A stretch of DNA of 64,000 bases from Strobilurus pachycystidiatus. Its lineage: Eukaryota > Basidiomycota > Agaricomycetes > Agaricales > Physalacriaceae. Under the pieces are notes generated by a model. That model had not been told where the DNA came from. It did no database searches and saw nothing but the letters and a program-made list of their open reading frames with translations. A program made the translations under genes and the position numbers. Numbering within the stretch: the first letter of the stretch is position 1; each line of letters starts with the position of its first letter. The stretch lies in contig JAHLMK010000011.1 in assembly GCA_019915135.1 (NCBI GenBank), positions 1,662,560-1,726,559 of the forward strand. The letters run 5' to 3'. This document shows positions 36,140 through 51,100 of this stretch, one piece after another.

Positions 36140-39100
36140 TTTCACATTTCGAATAAGTTCTGCGTAGCGTGCGGAGGTCGGAGAGTGGCGTTGGAGGTGC
36201 TGGACTTGTGTTTTGACTGGGTTGGGTCAGTGGCGGTAGCAACAGAGGGTGTACGTGGCTGAGAATGACAAGGCGAGGCTTGCGATTGAGTCGGAAGACT
36301 TGAGAAATGCAACAACGGGCGATTGACGGGTAAGGACTCGGGTTGCGCGTCCTCAGCGTCAAGCGTGACACTCGTGTGTCTGAGCGGGTGAGTCGACGCG
36401 TTCAATACTATGTTGAGCATCTGTTCACAAGTGACAGACTGAGATCGGGAACTGATTCGGAGTGCGTAATCTCACTCACTTTGACCCGGATGCACGTTTG
36501 ACTTGTCGACGCAGAACTGGGGATCTGTGCACTCACGCCGAGTTCTGGTTAGGTTTAGAAAGGTTGGGGGAGTGTGTCTGCAGCGTAAAGATGCTCCATC
36601 TGTATTGTGGTGGGGGTGAGGTGTGTTTACAACTGAAGGCGCTGTCACGCTCGCTTGCGGTGACGGTAAGGACGCGGGACTGTGTGTATGAGGTGCTAGA
36701 CCTGGTTCTCCGTGTGAAACAATATTCGCACTGTATATGCAACTCGGGCGAGTCTGTGATCAGACTTGTGTTAGCTTTGAAATGACGCGACAAATGAGCA
36801 ACAAAGATCAATCTCACGAGGCGACCGCTTGGACGGAGGAAGTGTTGCTGCTGTCACTGAGGTTTGTGTATGACACGGTGAGGGTTAGGGTGCGCGCAGG
36901 AGCGTCTTGGCAGTTCAACAAATGGTCTATTTGTGTTGTGGTGAGGGTGAAGTGTGTCTACTACTACTGAAGGCGCTGTTGCGCTTGCTTGCAGTGGACT
37001 CATCACAGACTGGTTGCTGACTTGATGCGGCGTTGAAGAGTGAGTGGCAGCATGCATTTGAGTACACGGGGCGTGGCATACAGTGCACGTTCAATCAATT
37101 TCACATTTCGAATAAGTTCTGCGTAGCGTGCGGAGGTCGGAGAGTGGCGTTGGAGGTGCTGGACTTGTGTTTTGACTGGGTTGGGTCAGTGGCGGTAGCA
37201 ACAGAGGGTGTACGTGGCTGAGAATGACAAGGCGAGGCTTGCGATTGAGTCGGAAGACTTGAGAAATGCAACAACGGGCGATTGACGGGTAAGGACTCGG
37301 GTTGCGCGTCCTCAGCGTCAAGCGTGACACTCGTGTGTCTGAGCGGGTGAGTCGACGCGTTCAATACTATGTTGAGCATCTGTTCACAAGTGACAGACTG
37401 AGATCGGGAACTGATTCGGAGTGCGTAATCTCACTCACTTTGACCCGGATGCACGTTTGACTTGTCGACGCAGAACTGGGGATCTGTGCACTCACGCCGA
37501 GTTCTGGTTAGGTTTAGAAAGGTTGGGGGAGTGTGTCTGCAGCGTAAAGATGCTCCATCTGTATTGTGGTGGGGGTGAGGTGTGTTTACAACTGAAGGCG
37601 CTGTCACGCTCGCTTGCGGTGACGGTAAGGACGCGGGACTGTGTGTATGAGGTGCTAGACCTGGTTCTCCGTGTGAAACAATATTCGCACTGTATATGCA
37701 ACTCGGGCGAGTCTGTGATCAGACTTGTGTTAGCTTTGAAATGACGCGACAAATGAGCAACAAAGATCAATCTCACGAGGCGACCGCTTGGACGGAGGAA
37801 GTGTTGCTGCTGTCACTGAGGTTTGTGTATGACACGGTGAGGGTTAGGGTGCGCGCAGGAGCGTCTTGGCAGTTCAACAAATGGTCTATTTGTGTTGTGG
37901 TGAGGGTGAAGTGTGTCTACTACTACTGAAGGCGCTGTTGCGCTTGCTTGCAGTGGACTCATCACAGACTGGTTGCTGACTTGATGCGGCGTTGAAGAGT
38001 GAGTGGCAGCATGCATTTGAGTACACGGGGCGTGGCATACAGTGCACGTTCAATCAATTTCACATTTCGAATAAGTTCTGCGTAGCGTGCGGAGGTCGGA
38101 GAGTGGCGTTGGAGGTGCTGGACTTGTGTTTTGACTGGGTTGGGTCAGTGGCGGTAGCAACAGAGGGTGTACGTGGCTGAGAATGACAAGGCGAGGCTTG
38201 CGATTGAGTCGGAAGACTTGAGAAATGCAACAACGGGCGATTGACGGGTAAGGACTCGGGTTGCGCGTCCTCAGCGTCAAGCGTGACACTCGTGTGTCTG
38301 AGCGGGTGAGTCGACGCGTTCAATACTATGTTGAGCATCTGTTCACAAGTGACAGACTGAGATCGGGAACTGATTCGGAGTGCGTAATCTCACTCACTTT
38401 GACCCGGATGCACGTTTGACTTGTCGACGCAGAACTGGGGATCTGTGCACTCACGCCGAGTTCTGGTTAGGTTTAGAAAGGTTGGGGGAGTGTGTCTGCA
38501 GCGTAAAGATGCTCCATCTGTATTGTGGTGGGGGTGAGGTGTGTTTACAACTGAAGGCGCTGTCACGCTCGCTTGCGGTGACGGTAAGGACGCGGGACTG
38601 TGTGTATGAGGTGCTAGACCTGGTTCTCCGTGTGAAACAATATTCGCACTGTATATGCAACTCGGGCGAGTCTGTGATCAGACTTGTGTTAGCTTTGAAA
38701 TGACGCGACAAATGAGCAACAAAGATCAATCTCACGAGGCGACCGCTTGGACGGAGGAAGTGTTGCTGCTGTCACTGAGGTTTGTGTATGACACGGTGAG
38801 GGTTAGGGTGCGCGCAGGAGCGTCTTGGCAGTTCAACAAATGGTCTATTTGTGTTGTGGTGAGGGTGAAGTGTGTCTACTACTACTGAAGGCGCTGTTGC
38901 GCTTGCTTGCAGTGGACTCATCACAGACTGGTTGCTGACTTGATGCGGCGTTGAAGAGTGAGTGGCAGCATGCATTTGAGTACACGGGGCGTGGCATACA
39001 GTGCACGTTCAATCAATTTCACATTTCGAATAAGTTCTGCGTAGCGTGCGGAGGTCGGAGAGTGGCGTTGGAGGTGCTGGACTTGTGTTTTGACTGGGTT

Positions 39101-42100
39101 GGGTCAGTGGCGGTAGCAACAGAGGGTGTACGTGGCTGAGAATGACAAGGCGAGGCTTGCGATTGAGTCGGAAGACTTGAGAAATGCAACAACGGGCGAT
39201 TGACGGGTAAGGACTCGGGTTGCGCGTCCTCAGCGTCAAGCGTGACACTCGTGTGTCTGAGCGGGTGAGTCGACGCGTTCAATACTATGTTGAGCATCTG
39301 TTCACAAGTGACAGACTGAGATCGGGAACTGATTCGGAGTGCGTAATCTCACTCACTTTGACCCGGATGCACGTTTGACTTGTCGACGCAGAACTGGGGA
39401 TCTGTGCACTCACGCCGAGTTCTGGTTAGGTTTAGAAAGGTTGGGGGAGTGTGTCTGCAGCGTAAAGATGCTCCATCTGTATTGTGGTGGGGGTGAGGTG
39501 TGTTTACAACTGAAGGCGCTGTCACGCTCGCTTGCGGTGACGGTAAGGACGCGGGACTGTGTGTATGAGGTGCTAGACCTGGTTCTCCGTGTGAAACAAT
39601 ATTCGCACTGTATATGCAACTCGGGCGAGTCTGTGATCAGACTTGTGTTAGCTTTGAAATGACGCGACAAATGAGCAACAAAGATCAATCTCACGAGGCG
39701 ACCGCTTGGACGGAGGAAGTGTTGCTGCTGTCACTGAGGTTTGTGTATGACACGGTGAGGGTTAGGGTGCGCGCAGGAGCGTCTTGGCAGTTCAACAAAT
39801 GGTCTATTTGTGTTGTGGTGAGGGTGAAGTGTGTCTACTACTACTGAAGGCGCTGTTGCGCTTGCTTGCAGTGGACTCATCACAGACTGGTTGCTGACTT
39901 GATGCGGCGTTGAAGAGTGAGTGGCAGCATGCATTTGAGTACACGGGGCGTGGCATACAGTGCACGTTCAATCAATTTCACATTTCGAATAAGTTCTGCG
40001 TAGCGTGCGGAGGTCGGAGAGTGGCGTTGGAGGTGCTGGACTTGTGTTTTGACTGGGTTGGGTCAGTGGCGGTAGCAACAGAGGGTGTACGTGGCTGAGA
40101 ATGACAAGGCGAGGCTTGCGATTGAGTCGGAAGACTTGAGAAATGCAACAACGGGCGATTGACGGGTAAGGACTCGGGTTGCGCGTCCTCAGCGTCAAGC
40201 GTGACACTCGTGTGTCTGAGCGGGTGAGTCGACGCGTTCAATACTATGTTGAGCATCTGTTCACAAGTGACAGACTGAGATCGGGAACTGATTCGGAGTG
40301 CGTAATCTCACTCACTTTGACCCGGATGCACGTTTGACTTGTCGACGCAGAACTGGGGATCTGTGCACTCACGCCGAGTTCTGGTTAGGTTTAGAAAGGT
40401 TGGGGGAGTGTGTCTGCAGCGTAAAGATGCTCCATCTGTATTGTGGTGGGGGTGAGGTGTGTTTACAACTGAAGGCGCTGTCACGCTCGCTTGCGGTGAC
40501 GGTAAGGACGCGGGACTGTGTGTATGAGGTGCTAGACCTGGTTCTCCGTGTGAAACAATATTCGCACTGTATATGCAACTCGGGCGAGTCTGTGATCAGA
40601 CTTGTGTTAGCTTTGAAATGACGCGACAAATGAGCAACAAAGATCAATCTCACGAGGCGACCGCTTGGACGGAGGAAGTGTTGCTGCTGTCACTGAGGTT
40701 TGTGTATGACACGGTGAGGGTTAGGGTGCGCGCAGGAGCGTCTTGGCAGTTCAACAAATGGTCTATTTGTGTTGTGGTGAGGGTGAAGTGTGTCTACTAC
40801 TACTGAAGGCGCTGTTGCGCTTGCTTGCAGTGGACTCATCACAGACTGGTTGCTGACTTGATGCGGCGTTGAAGAGTGAGTGGCAGCATGCATTTGAGTA
40901 CACGGGGCGTGGCATACAGTGCACGTTCAATCAATTTCACATTTCGAATAAGTTCTGCGTAGCGTGCGGAGGTCGGAGAGTGGCGTTGGAGGTGCTGGAC
41001 TTGTGTTTTGACTGGGTTGGGTCAGTGGCGGTAGCAACAGAGGGTGTACGTGGCTGAGAATGACAAGGCGAGGCTTGCGATTGAGTCGGAAGACTTGAGA
41101 AATGCAACAACGGGCGATTGACGGGTAAGGACTCGGGTTGCGCGTCCTCAGCGTCAAGCGTGACACTCGTGTGTCTGAGCGGGTGAGTCGACGCGTTCAA
41201 TACTATGTTGAGCATCTGTTCACAAGTGACAGACTGAGATCGGGAACTGATTCGGAGTGCGTAATCTCACTCACTTTGACCCGGATGCACGTTTGACTTG
41301 TCGACGCAGAACTGGGGATCTGTGCACTCACGCCGAGTTCTGGTTAGGTTTAGAAAGGTTGGGGGAGTGTGTCTGCAGCGTAAAGATGCTCCATCTGTAT
41401 TGTGGTGGGGGTGAGGTGTGTTTACAACTGAAGGCGCTGTCACGCTCGCTTGCGGTGACGGTAAGGACGCGGGACTGTGTGTATGAGGTGCTAGACCTGG
41501 TTCTCCGTGTGAAACAATATTCGCACTGTATATGCAACTCGGGCGAGTCTGTGATCAGACTTGTGTTAGCTTTGAAATGACGCGACAAATGAGCAACAAA
41601 GATCAATCTCACGAGGCGACCGCTTGGACGGAGGAAGTGTTGCTGCTGTCACTGAGGTTTGTGTATGACACGGTGAGGGTTAGGGTGCGCGCAGGAGCGT
41701 CTTGGCAGTTCAACAAATGGTCTATTTGTGTTGTGGTGAGGGTGAAGTGTGTCTACTACTACTGAAGGCGCTGTTGCGCTTGCTTGCAGTGGACTCATCA
41801 CAGACTGGTTGCTGACTTGATGCGGCGTTGAAGAGTGAGTGGCAGCATGCATTTGAGTACACGGGGCGTGGCATACAGTGCACGTTCAATCAATTTCACA
41901 TTTCGAATAAGTTCTGCGTAGCGTGCGGAGGTCGGAGAGTGGCGTTGGAGGTGCTGGACTTGTGTTTTGACTGGGTTGGGTCAGTGGCGGTAGCAACAGA
42001 GGGTGTACGTGGCTGAGAATGACAAGGCGAGGCTTGCGATTGAGTCGGAAGACTTGAGAAATGCAACAACGGGCGATTGACGGGTAAGGACTCGGGTTGC

Positions 42101-45100
42101 GCGTCCTCAGCGTCAAGCGTGACACTCGTGTGTCTGAGCGGGTGAGTCGACGCGTTCAATACTATGTTGAGCATCTGTTCACAAGTGACAGACTGAGATC
42201 GGGAACTGATTCGGAGTGCGTAATCTCACTCACTTTGACCCGGATGCACGTTTGACTTGTCGACGCAGAACTGGGGATCTGTGCACTCACGCCGAGTTCT
42301 GGTTAGGTTTAGAAAGGTTGGGGGAGTGTGTCTGCAGCGTAAAGATGCTCCATCTGTATTGTGGTGGGGGTGAGGTGTGTTTACAACTGAAGGCGCTGTC
42401 ACGCTCGCTTGCGGTGACGGTAAGGACGCGGGACTGTGTGTATGAGGTGCTAGACCTGGTTCTCCGTGTGAAACAATATTCGCACTGTATATGCAACTCG
42501 GGCGAGTCTGTGATCAGACTTGTGTTAGCTTTGAAATGACGCGACAAATGAGCAACAAAGATCAATCTCACGAGGCGACCGCTTGGACGGAGGAAGTGTT
42601 GCTGCTGTCACTGAGGTTTGTGTATGACACGGTGAGGGTTAGGGTGCGCGCAGGAGCGTCTTGGCAGTTCAACAAATGGTCTATTTGTGTTGTGGTGAGG
42701 GTGAAGTGTGTCTACTACTACTGAAGGCGCTGTTGCGCTTGCTTGCAGTGGACTCATCACAGACTGGTTGCTGACTTGATGCGGCGTTGAAGAGTGAGTG
42801 GCAGCATGCATTTGAGTACACGGGGCGTGGCATACAGTGCACGTTCAATCAATTTCACATTTCGAATAAGTTCTGCGTAGCGTGCGGAGGTCGGAGAGTG
42901 GCGTTGGAGGTGCTGGACTTGTGTTTTGACTGGGTTGGGTCAGTGGCGGTAGCAACAGAGGGTGTACGTGGCTGAGAATGACAAGGCGAGGCTTGCGATT
43001 GAGTCGGAAGACTTGAGAAATGCAACAACGGGCGATTGACGGGTAAGGACTCGGGTTGCGCGTCCTCAGCGTCAAGCGTGACACTCGTGTGTCTGAGCGG
43101 GTGAGTCGACGCGTTCAATACTATGTTGAGCATCTGTTCACAAGTGACAGACTGAGATCGGGAACTGATTCGGAGTGCGTAATCTCACTCACTTTGACCC
43201 GGATGCACGTTTGACTTGTCGACGCAGAACTGGGGATCTGTGCACTCACGCCGAGTTCTGGTTAGGTTTAGAAAGGTTGGGGGAGTGTGTCTGCAGCGTA
43301 AAGATGCTCCATCTGTATTGTGGTGGGGGTGAGGTGTGTTTACAACTGAAGGCGCTGTCACGCTCGCTTGCGGTGACGGTAAGGACGCGGGACTGTGTGT
43401 ATGAGGTGCTAGACCTGGTTCTCCGTGTGAAACAATATTCGCACTGTATATGCAACTCGGGCGAGTCTGTGATCAGACTTGTGTTAGCTTTGAAATGACG
43501 CGACAAATGAGCAACAAAGATCAATCTCACGAGGCGACCGCTTGGACGGAGGAAGTGTTGCTGCTGTCACTGAGGTTTGTGTATGACACGGTGAGGGTTA
43601 GGGTGCGCGCAGGAGCGTCTTGGCAGTTCAACAAATGGTCTATTTGTGTTGTGGTGAGGGTGAAGTGTGTCTACTACTACTGAAGGCGCTGTTGCGCTTG
43701 CTTGCAGTGGACTCATCACAGACTGGTTGCTGACTTGATGCGGCGTTGAAGAGTGAGTGGCAGCATGCATTTGAGTACACGGGGCGTGGCATACAGTGCA
43801 CGTTCAATCAATTTCACATTTCGAATAAGTTCTGCGTAGCGTGCGGAGGTCGGAGAGTGGCGTTGGAGGTGCTGGACTTGTGTTTTGACTGGGTTGGGTC
43901 AGTGGCGGTAGCAACAGAGGGTGTACGTGGCTGAGAATGACAAGGCGAGGCTTGCGATTGAGTCGGAAGACTTGAGAAATGCAACAACGGGCGATTGACG
44001 GGTAAGGACTCGGGTTGCGCGTCCTCAGCGTCAAGCGTGACACTCGTGTGTCTGAGCGGGTGAGTCGACGCGTTCAATACTATGTTGAGCATCTGTTCAC
44101 AAGTGACAGACTGAGATCGGGAACTGATTCGGAGTGCGTAATCTCACTCACTTTGACCCGGATGCACGTTTGACTTGTCGACGCAGAACTGGGGATCTGT
44201 GCACTCACGCCGAGTTCTGGTTAGGTTTAGAAAGGTTGGGGGAGTGTGTCTGCAGCGTAAAGATGCTCCATCTGTATTGTGGTGGGGGTGAGGTGTGTTT
44301 ACAACTGAAGGCGCTGTCACGCTCGCTTGCGGTGACGGTAAGGACGCGGGACTGTGTGTATGAGGTGCTAGACCTGGTTCTCCGTGTGAAACAATATTCG
44401 CACTGTATATGCAACTCGGGCGAGTCTGTGATCAGACTTGTGTTAGCTTTGAAATGACGCGACAAATGAGCAACAAAGATCAATCTCACGAGGCGACCGC
44501 TTGGACGGAGGAAGTGTTGCTGCTGTCACTGAGGTTTGTGTATGACACGGTGAGGGTTAGGGTGCGCGCAGGAGCGTCTTGGCAGTTCAACAAATGGTCT
44601 ATTTGTGTTGTGGTGAGGGTGAAGTGTGTCTACTACTACTGAAGGCGCTGTTGCGCTTGCTTGCAGTGGACTCATCACAGACTGGTTGCTGACTTGATGC
44701 GGCGTTGAAGAGTGAGTGGCAGCATGCATTTGAGTACACGGGGCGTGGCATACAGTGCACGTTCAATCAATTTCACATTTCGAATAAGTTCTGCGTAGCG
44801 TGCGGAGGTCGGAGAGTGGCGTTGGAGGTGCTGGACTTGTGTTTTGACTGGGTTGGGTCAGTGGCGGTAGCAACAGAGGGTGTACGTGGCTGAGAATGAC
44901 AAGGCGAGGCTTGCGATTGAGTCGGAAGACTTGAGAAATGCAACAACGGGCGATTGACGGGTAAGGACTCGGGTTGCGCGTCCTCAGCGTCAAGCGTGAC
45001 ACTCGTGTGTCTGAGCGGGTGAGTCGACGCGTTCAATACTATGTTGAGCATCTGTTCACAAGTGACAGACTGAGATCGGGAACTGATTCGGAGTGCGTAA

Positions 45101-48100
45101 TCTCACTCACTTTGACCCGGATGCACGTTTGACTTGTCGACGCAGAACTGGGGATCTGTGCACTCACGCCGAGTTCTGGTTAGGTTTAGAAAGGTTGGGG
45201 GAGTGTGTCTGCAGCGTAAAGATGCTCCATCTGTATTGTGGTGGGGGTGAGGTGTGTTTACAACTGAAGGCGCTGTCACGCTCGCTTGCGGTGACGGTAA
45301 GGACGCGGGACTGTGTGTATGAGGTGCTAGACCTGGTTCTCCGTGTGAAACAATATTCGCACTGTATATGCAACTCGGGCGAGTCTGTGATCAGACTTGT
45401 GTTAGCTTTGAAATGACGCGACAAATGAGCAACAAAGATCAATCTCACGAGGCGACCGCTTGGACGGAGGAAGTGTTGCTGCTGTCACTGAGGTTTGTGT
45501 ATGACACGGTGAGGGTTAGGGTGCGCGCAGGAGCGTCTTGGCAGTTCAACAAATGGTCTATTTGTGTTGTGGTGAGGGTGAAGTGTGTCTACTACTACTG
45601 AAGGCGCTGTTGCGCTTGCTTGCAGTGGACTCATCACAGACTGGTTGCTGACTTGATGCGGCGTTGAAGAGTGAGTGGCAGCATGCATTTGAGTACACGG
45701 GGCGTGGCATACAGTGCACGTTCAATCAATTTCACATTTCGAATAAGTTCTGCGTAGCGTGCGGAGGTCGGAGAGTGGCGTTGGAGGTGCTGGACTTGTG
45801 TTTTGACTGGGTTGGGTCAGTGGCGGTAGCAACAGAGGGTGTACGTGGCTGAGAATGACAAGGCGAGGCTTGCGATTGAGTCGGAAGACTTGAGAAATGC
45901 AACAACGGGCGATTGACGGGTAAGGACTCGGGTTGCGCGTCCTCAGCGTCAAGCGTGACACTCGTGTGTCTGAGCGGGTGAGTCGACGCGTTCAATACTA
46001 TGTTGAGCATCTGTTCACAAGTGACAGACTGAGATCGGGAACTGATTCGGAGTGCGTAATCTCACTCACTTTGACCCGGATGCACGTTTGACTTGTCGAC
46101 GCAGAACTGGGGATCTGTGCACTCACGCCGAGTTCTGGTTAGGTTTAGAAAGGTTGGGGGAGTGTGTCTGCAGCGTAAAGATGCTCCATCTGTATTGTGG
46201 TGGGGGTGAGGTGTGTTTACAACTGAAGGCGCTGTCACGCTCGCTTGCGGTGACGGTAAGGACGCGGGACTGTGTGTATGAGGTGCTAGACCTGGTTCTC
46301 CGTGTGAAACAATATTCGCACTGTATATGCAACTCGGGCGAGTCTGTGATCAGACTTGTGTTAGCTTTGAAATGACGCGACAAATGAGCAACAAAGATCA
46401 ATCTCACGAGGCGACCGCTTGGACGGAGGAAGTGTTGCTGCTGTCACTGAGGTTTGTGTATGACACGGTGAGGGTTAGGGTGCGCGCAGGAGCGTCTTGG
46501 CAGTTCAACAAATGGTCTATTTGTGTTGTGGTGAGGGTGAAGTGTGTCTACTACTACTGAAGGCGCTGTTGCGCTTGCTTGCAGTGGACTCATCACAGAC
46601 TGGTTGCTGACTTGATGCGGCGTTGAAGAGTGAGTGGCAGCATGCATTTGAGTACACGGGGCGTGGCATACAGTGCACGTTCAATCAATTTCACATTTCG
46701 AATAAGTTCTGCGTAGCGTGCGGAGGTCGGAGAGTGGCGTTGGAGGTGCTGGACTTGTGTTTTGACTGGGTTGGGTCAGTGGCGGTAGCAACAGAGGGTG
46801 TACGTGGCTGAGAATGACAAGGCGAGGCTTGCGATTGAGTCGGAAGACTTGAGAAATGCAACAACGGGCGATTGACGGGTAAGGACTCGGGTTGCGCGTC
46901 CTCAGCGTCAAGCGTGACACTCGTGTGTCTGAGCGGGTGAGTCGACGCGTTCAATACTATGTTGAGCATCTGTTCACAAGTGACAGACTGAGATCGGGAA
47001 CTGATTCGGAGTGCGTAATCTCACTCACTTTGACCCGGATGCACGTTTGACTTGTCGACGCAGAACTGGGGATCTGTGCACTCACGCCGAGTTCTGGTTA
47101 GGTTTAGAAAGGTTGGGGGAGTGTGTCTGCAGCGTAAAGATGCTCCATCTGTATTGTGGTGGGGGTGAGGTGTGTTTACAACTGAAGGCGCTGTCACGCT
47201 CGCTTGCGGTGACGGTAAGGACGCGGGACTGTGTGTATGAGGTGCTAGACCTGGTTCTCCGTGTGAAACAATATTCGCACTGTATATGCAACTCGGGCGA
47301 GTCTGTGATCAGACTTGTGTTAGCTTTGAAATGACGCGACAAATGAGCAACAAAGATCAATCTCACGAGGCGACCGCTTGGACGGAGGAAGTGTTGCTGC
47401 TGTCACTGAGGTTTGTGTATGACACGGTGAGGGTTAGGGTGCGCGCAGGAGCGTCTTGGCAGTTCAACAAATGGTCTATTTGTGTTGTGGTGAGGGTGAA
47501 GTGTGTCTACTACTACTGAAGGCGCTGTTGCGCTTGCTTGCAGTGGACTCATCACAGACTGGTTGCTGACTTGATGCGGCGTTGAAGAGTGAGTGGCAGC
47601 ATGCATTTGAGTACACGGGGCGTGGCATACAGTGCACGTTCAATCAATTTCACATTTCGAATAAGTTCTGCGTAGCGTGCGGAGGTCGGAGAGTGGCGTT
47701 GGAGGTGCTGGACTTGTGTTTTGACTGGGTTGGGTCAGTGGCGGTAGCAACAGAGGGTGTACGTGGCTGAGAATGACAAGGCGAGGCTTGCGATTGAGTC
47801 GGAAGACTTGAGAAATGCAACAACGGGCGATTGACGGGTAAGGACTCGGGTTGCGCGTCCTCAGCGTCAAGCGTGACACTCGTGTGTCTGAGCGGGTGAG
47901 TCGACGCGTTCAATACTATGTTGAGCATCTGTTCACAAGTGACAGACTGAGATCGGGAACTGATTCGGAGTGCGTAATCTCACTCACTTTGACCCGGATG
48001 CACGTTTGACTTGTCGACGCAGAACTGGGGATCTGTGCACTCACGCCGAGTTCTGGTTAGGTTTAGAAAGGTTGGGGGAGTGTGTCTGCAGCGTAAAGAT

Positions 48101-51100
48101 GCTCCATCTGTATTGTGGTGGGGGTGAGGTGTGTTTACAACTGAAGGCGCTGTCACGCTCGCTTGCGGTGACGGTAAGGACGCGGGACTGTGTGTATGAG
48201 GTGCTAGACCTGGTTCTCCGTGTGAAACAATATTCGCACTGTATATGCAACTCGGGCGAGTCTGTGATCAGACTTGTGTTAGCTTCGAAATGACGCGACA
48301 AATGAGCAACAAAGATCAATCTCACGAGGCGACCGCTTGGACGGAGGAAGTGTTGCTGCTGTCACTGAGGTTTGTGTATGACACGGTGAGGGTTAGGGTG
48401 CGCGCAGGAGCGTCTTGGCAGTTCAACAAATGGTCTATTTGTGTTGTGGTGAGGGTGAAGTGTGTCTACTACTACTGAAGGCGCTGTTGCGCTTGCTTGC
48501 AGTGGACTCATCACAGACTGGTTGCTGACTTGATGCGGCGTTGAAGAGTGAGTGGCAGCATGCATTTGAGTACACGGGGCGTGGCATACAGTGCACGTTC
48601 AATCAATTTCACATTTCGAATAAGTTCTGCGTAGCGTGCGGAGGTCGGAGAGTGGCGTTGGAGGTGCTGGACTTGTGTTTTGACTGGGTTGGGTCAGTGG
48701 CGGTAGCAACAGAGGGTGTACGTGGCTGAGAATGACAAGGCGAGGCTTGCGATTGAGTCGGAAGACTTGAGAAATGCAACAACGGGCGATTGACGGGTAA
48801 GGACTCGGGTTGCGCGTCCTCAGCGTCAAGCGTGACACTCGTGTGTCTGAGCGGGTGAGTCGACGCGTTCAATACTATGTTGAGCATCTGTTCACAAGTG
48901 ACAGACTGAGATCGGGAACTGATTCGGAGTGCGTAATCTCACTCACTTTGACCCGGATGCACGTTTGACTTGTCGACGCAGAACTGGGGATCTGTGCACT
49001 CACGCCGAGTTCTGGTTAGGTTTAGAAAGGTTGGGGGAGTGTGTCTGCAGCGTAAAGATGCTCCATCTGTATTGTGGTGGGGGTGAGGTGTGTTTACAAC
49101 TGAAGGCGCTGTCACGCTCGCTTGCGGTGACGGTAAGGACGCGGGACTGTGTGTATGAGGTGCTAGACCTGGTTCTCCGTGTGAAACAATATTCGCACTG
49201 TATATGCAACTCGGGCGAGTCTGTGATCAGACTTGTGTTAGCTTCGAAATGACGCGACAAATGAGCAACAAAGATCAATCTCACGAGGCGACCGCTTGGA
49301 CGGAGGAAGTGTTGCTGCTGTCACTGAGGTTTGTGTATGACACGGTGAGGGTTAGGGTGCGCGCAGGAGCGTCTTGGCAGTTCAACAAATGGTCTATTTG
49401 TGTTGTGGTGAGGGTGAAGTGTGTCTACTACTACTGAAGGCGCTGTTGCGCTTGCTTGCAGTGGACTCATCACAGACTGGTTGCTGACTTGATGCGGCGT
49501 TGAAGAGTGAGTGGCAGCATGCATTTGAGTACACGGGGCGTGGCATACAGTGCACGTTCAATCAATTTCACATTTCGAATAAGTTCTGCGTAGCGTGCGG
49601 AGGTCGGAGAGTGGCGTTGGAGGTGCTGGACTTGTGTTTTGACTGGGTTGGGTCAGTGGCGGTAGCAACAGAGGGTGTACGTGGCTGAGAATGACAAGGC
49701 GAGGCTTGCGATTGAGTCGGAAGACTTGAGAAATGCAACAACGGGCGATTGACGGGTAAGGACTCGGGTTGCGCGTCCTCAGCGTCAAGCGTGACACTCG
49801 TGTGTCTGAGCGGGTGAGTCGACGCGTTCAATACTATGTTGAGCATCTGTTCACAAGTGACAGACTGAGATCGGGAACTGATTCGGAGTGCGTAATCTCA
49901 CTCACTTTGACCCGGATGCACGTTTGACTTGTCGACGCAGAACTGGGGATCTGTGCACTCACGCCGAGTTCTGGTTAGGTTTAGAAAGGTTGGGGGAGTG
50001 TGTCTGCAGCGTAAAGATGCTCCATCTGTATTGTGGTGGGGGTGAGGTGTGTTTACAACTGAAGGCGCTGTCACGCTCGCTTGCGGTGACGGTAAGGACG
50101 CGGGACTGTGTGTATGAGGTGCTAGACCTGGTTCTCCGTGTGAAACAATATTCGCACTGTATATGCAACTCGGGCGAGTCTGTGATCAGACTTGTGTTAG
50201 CTTCGAAATGACGCGACAAATGAGCAACAAAGATCAATCTCACGAGGCGACCGCTTGGACGGAGGAAGTGTTGCTGCTGTCACTGAGGTTTGTGTATGAC
50301 ACGGTGAGGGTTAGGGTGCGCGCAGGAGCGTCTTGGCAGTTCAACAAATGGTCTATTTGTGTTGTGGTGAGGGTGAAGTGTGTCTACTACTACTGAAGGC
50401 GCTGTTGCGCTTGCTTGCAGTGGACTCATCACAGACTGGTTGCTGACTTGATGCGGCGTTGAAGAGTGAGTGGCAGCATGCATTTGAGTACACGGGGCGT
50501 GGCATACAGTGCACGTTCAATCAATTTCACATTTCGAATAAGTTCTGCGTAGCGTGCGGAGGTCGGAGAGTGGCGTTGGAGGTGCTGGACTTGTGTTTTG
50601 ACTGGGTTGGGTCAGTGGCGGTAGCAACAGAGGGTGTACGTGGCTGAGAATGACAAGGCGAGGCTTGCGATTGAGTCGGAAGACTTGAGAAATGCAACAA
50701 CGGGCGATTGACGGGTAAGGACTCGGGTTGCGCGTCCTCAGCGTCAAGCGTGACACTCGTGTGTCTGAGCGGGTGAGTCGACGCGTTCAATACTATGTTG
50801 AGCATCTGTTCACAAGTGACAGACTGAGATCGGGAACTGATTCGGAGTGCGTAATCTCACTCACTTTGACCCGGATGCACGTTTGACTTGTCGACGCAGA
50901 ACTGGGGATCTGTGCACTCACGCCGAGTTCTGGTTAGGTTTAGAAAGGTTGGGGGAGTGTGTCTGCAGCGTAAAGATGCTCCATCTGTATTGTGGTGGGG
51001 GTGAGGTGTGTTTACAACTGAAGGCGCTGTCACGCTCGCTTGCGGTGACGGTAAGGACGCGGGACTGTGTGTATGAGGTGCTAGACCTGGTTCTCCGTGT

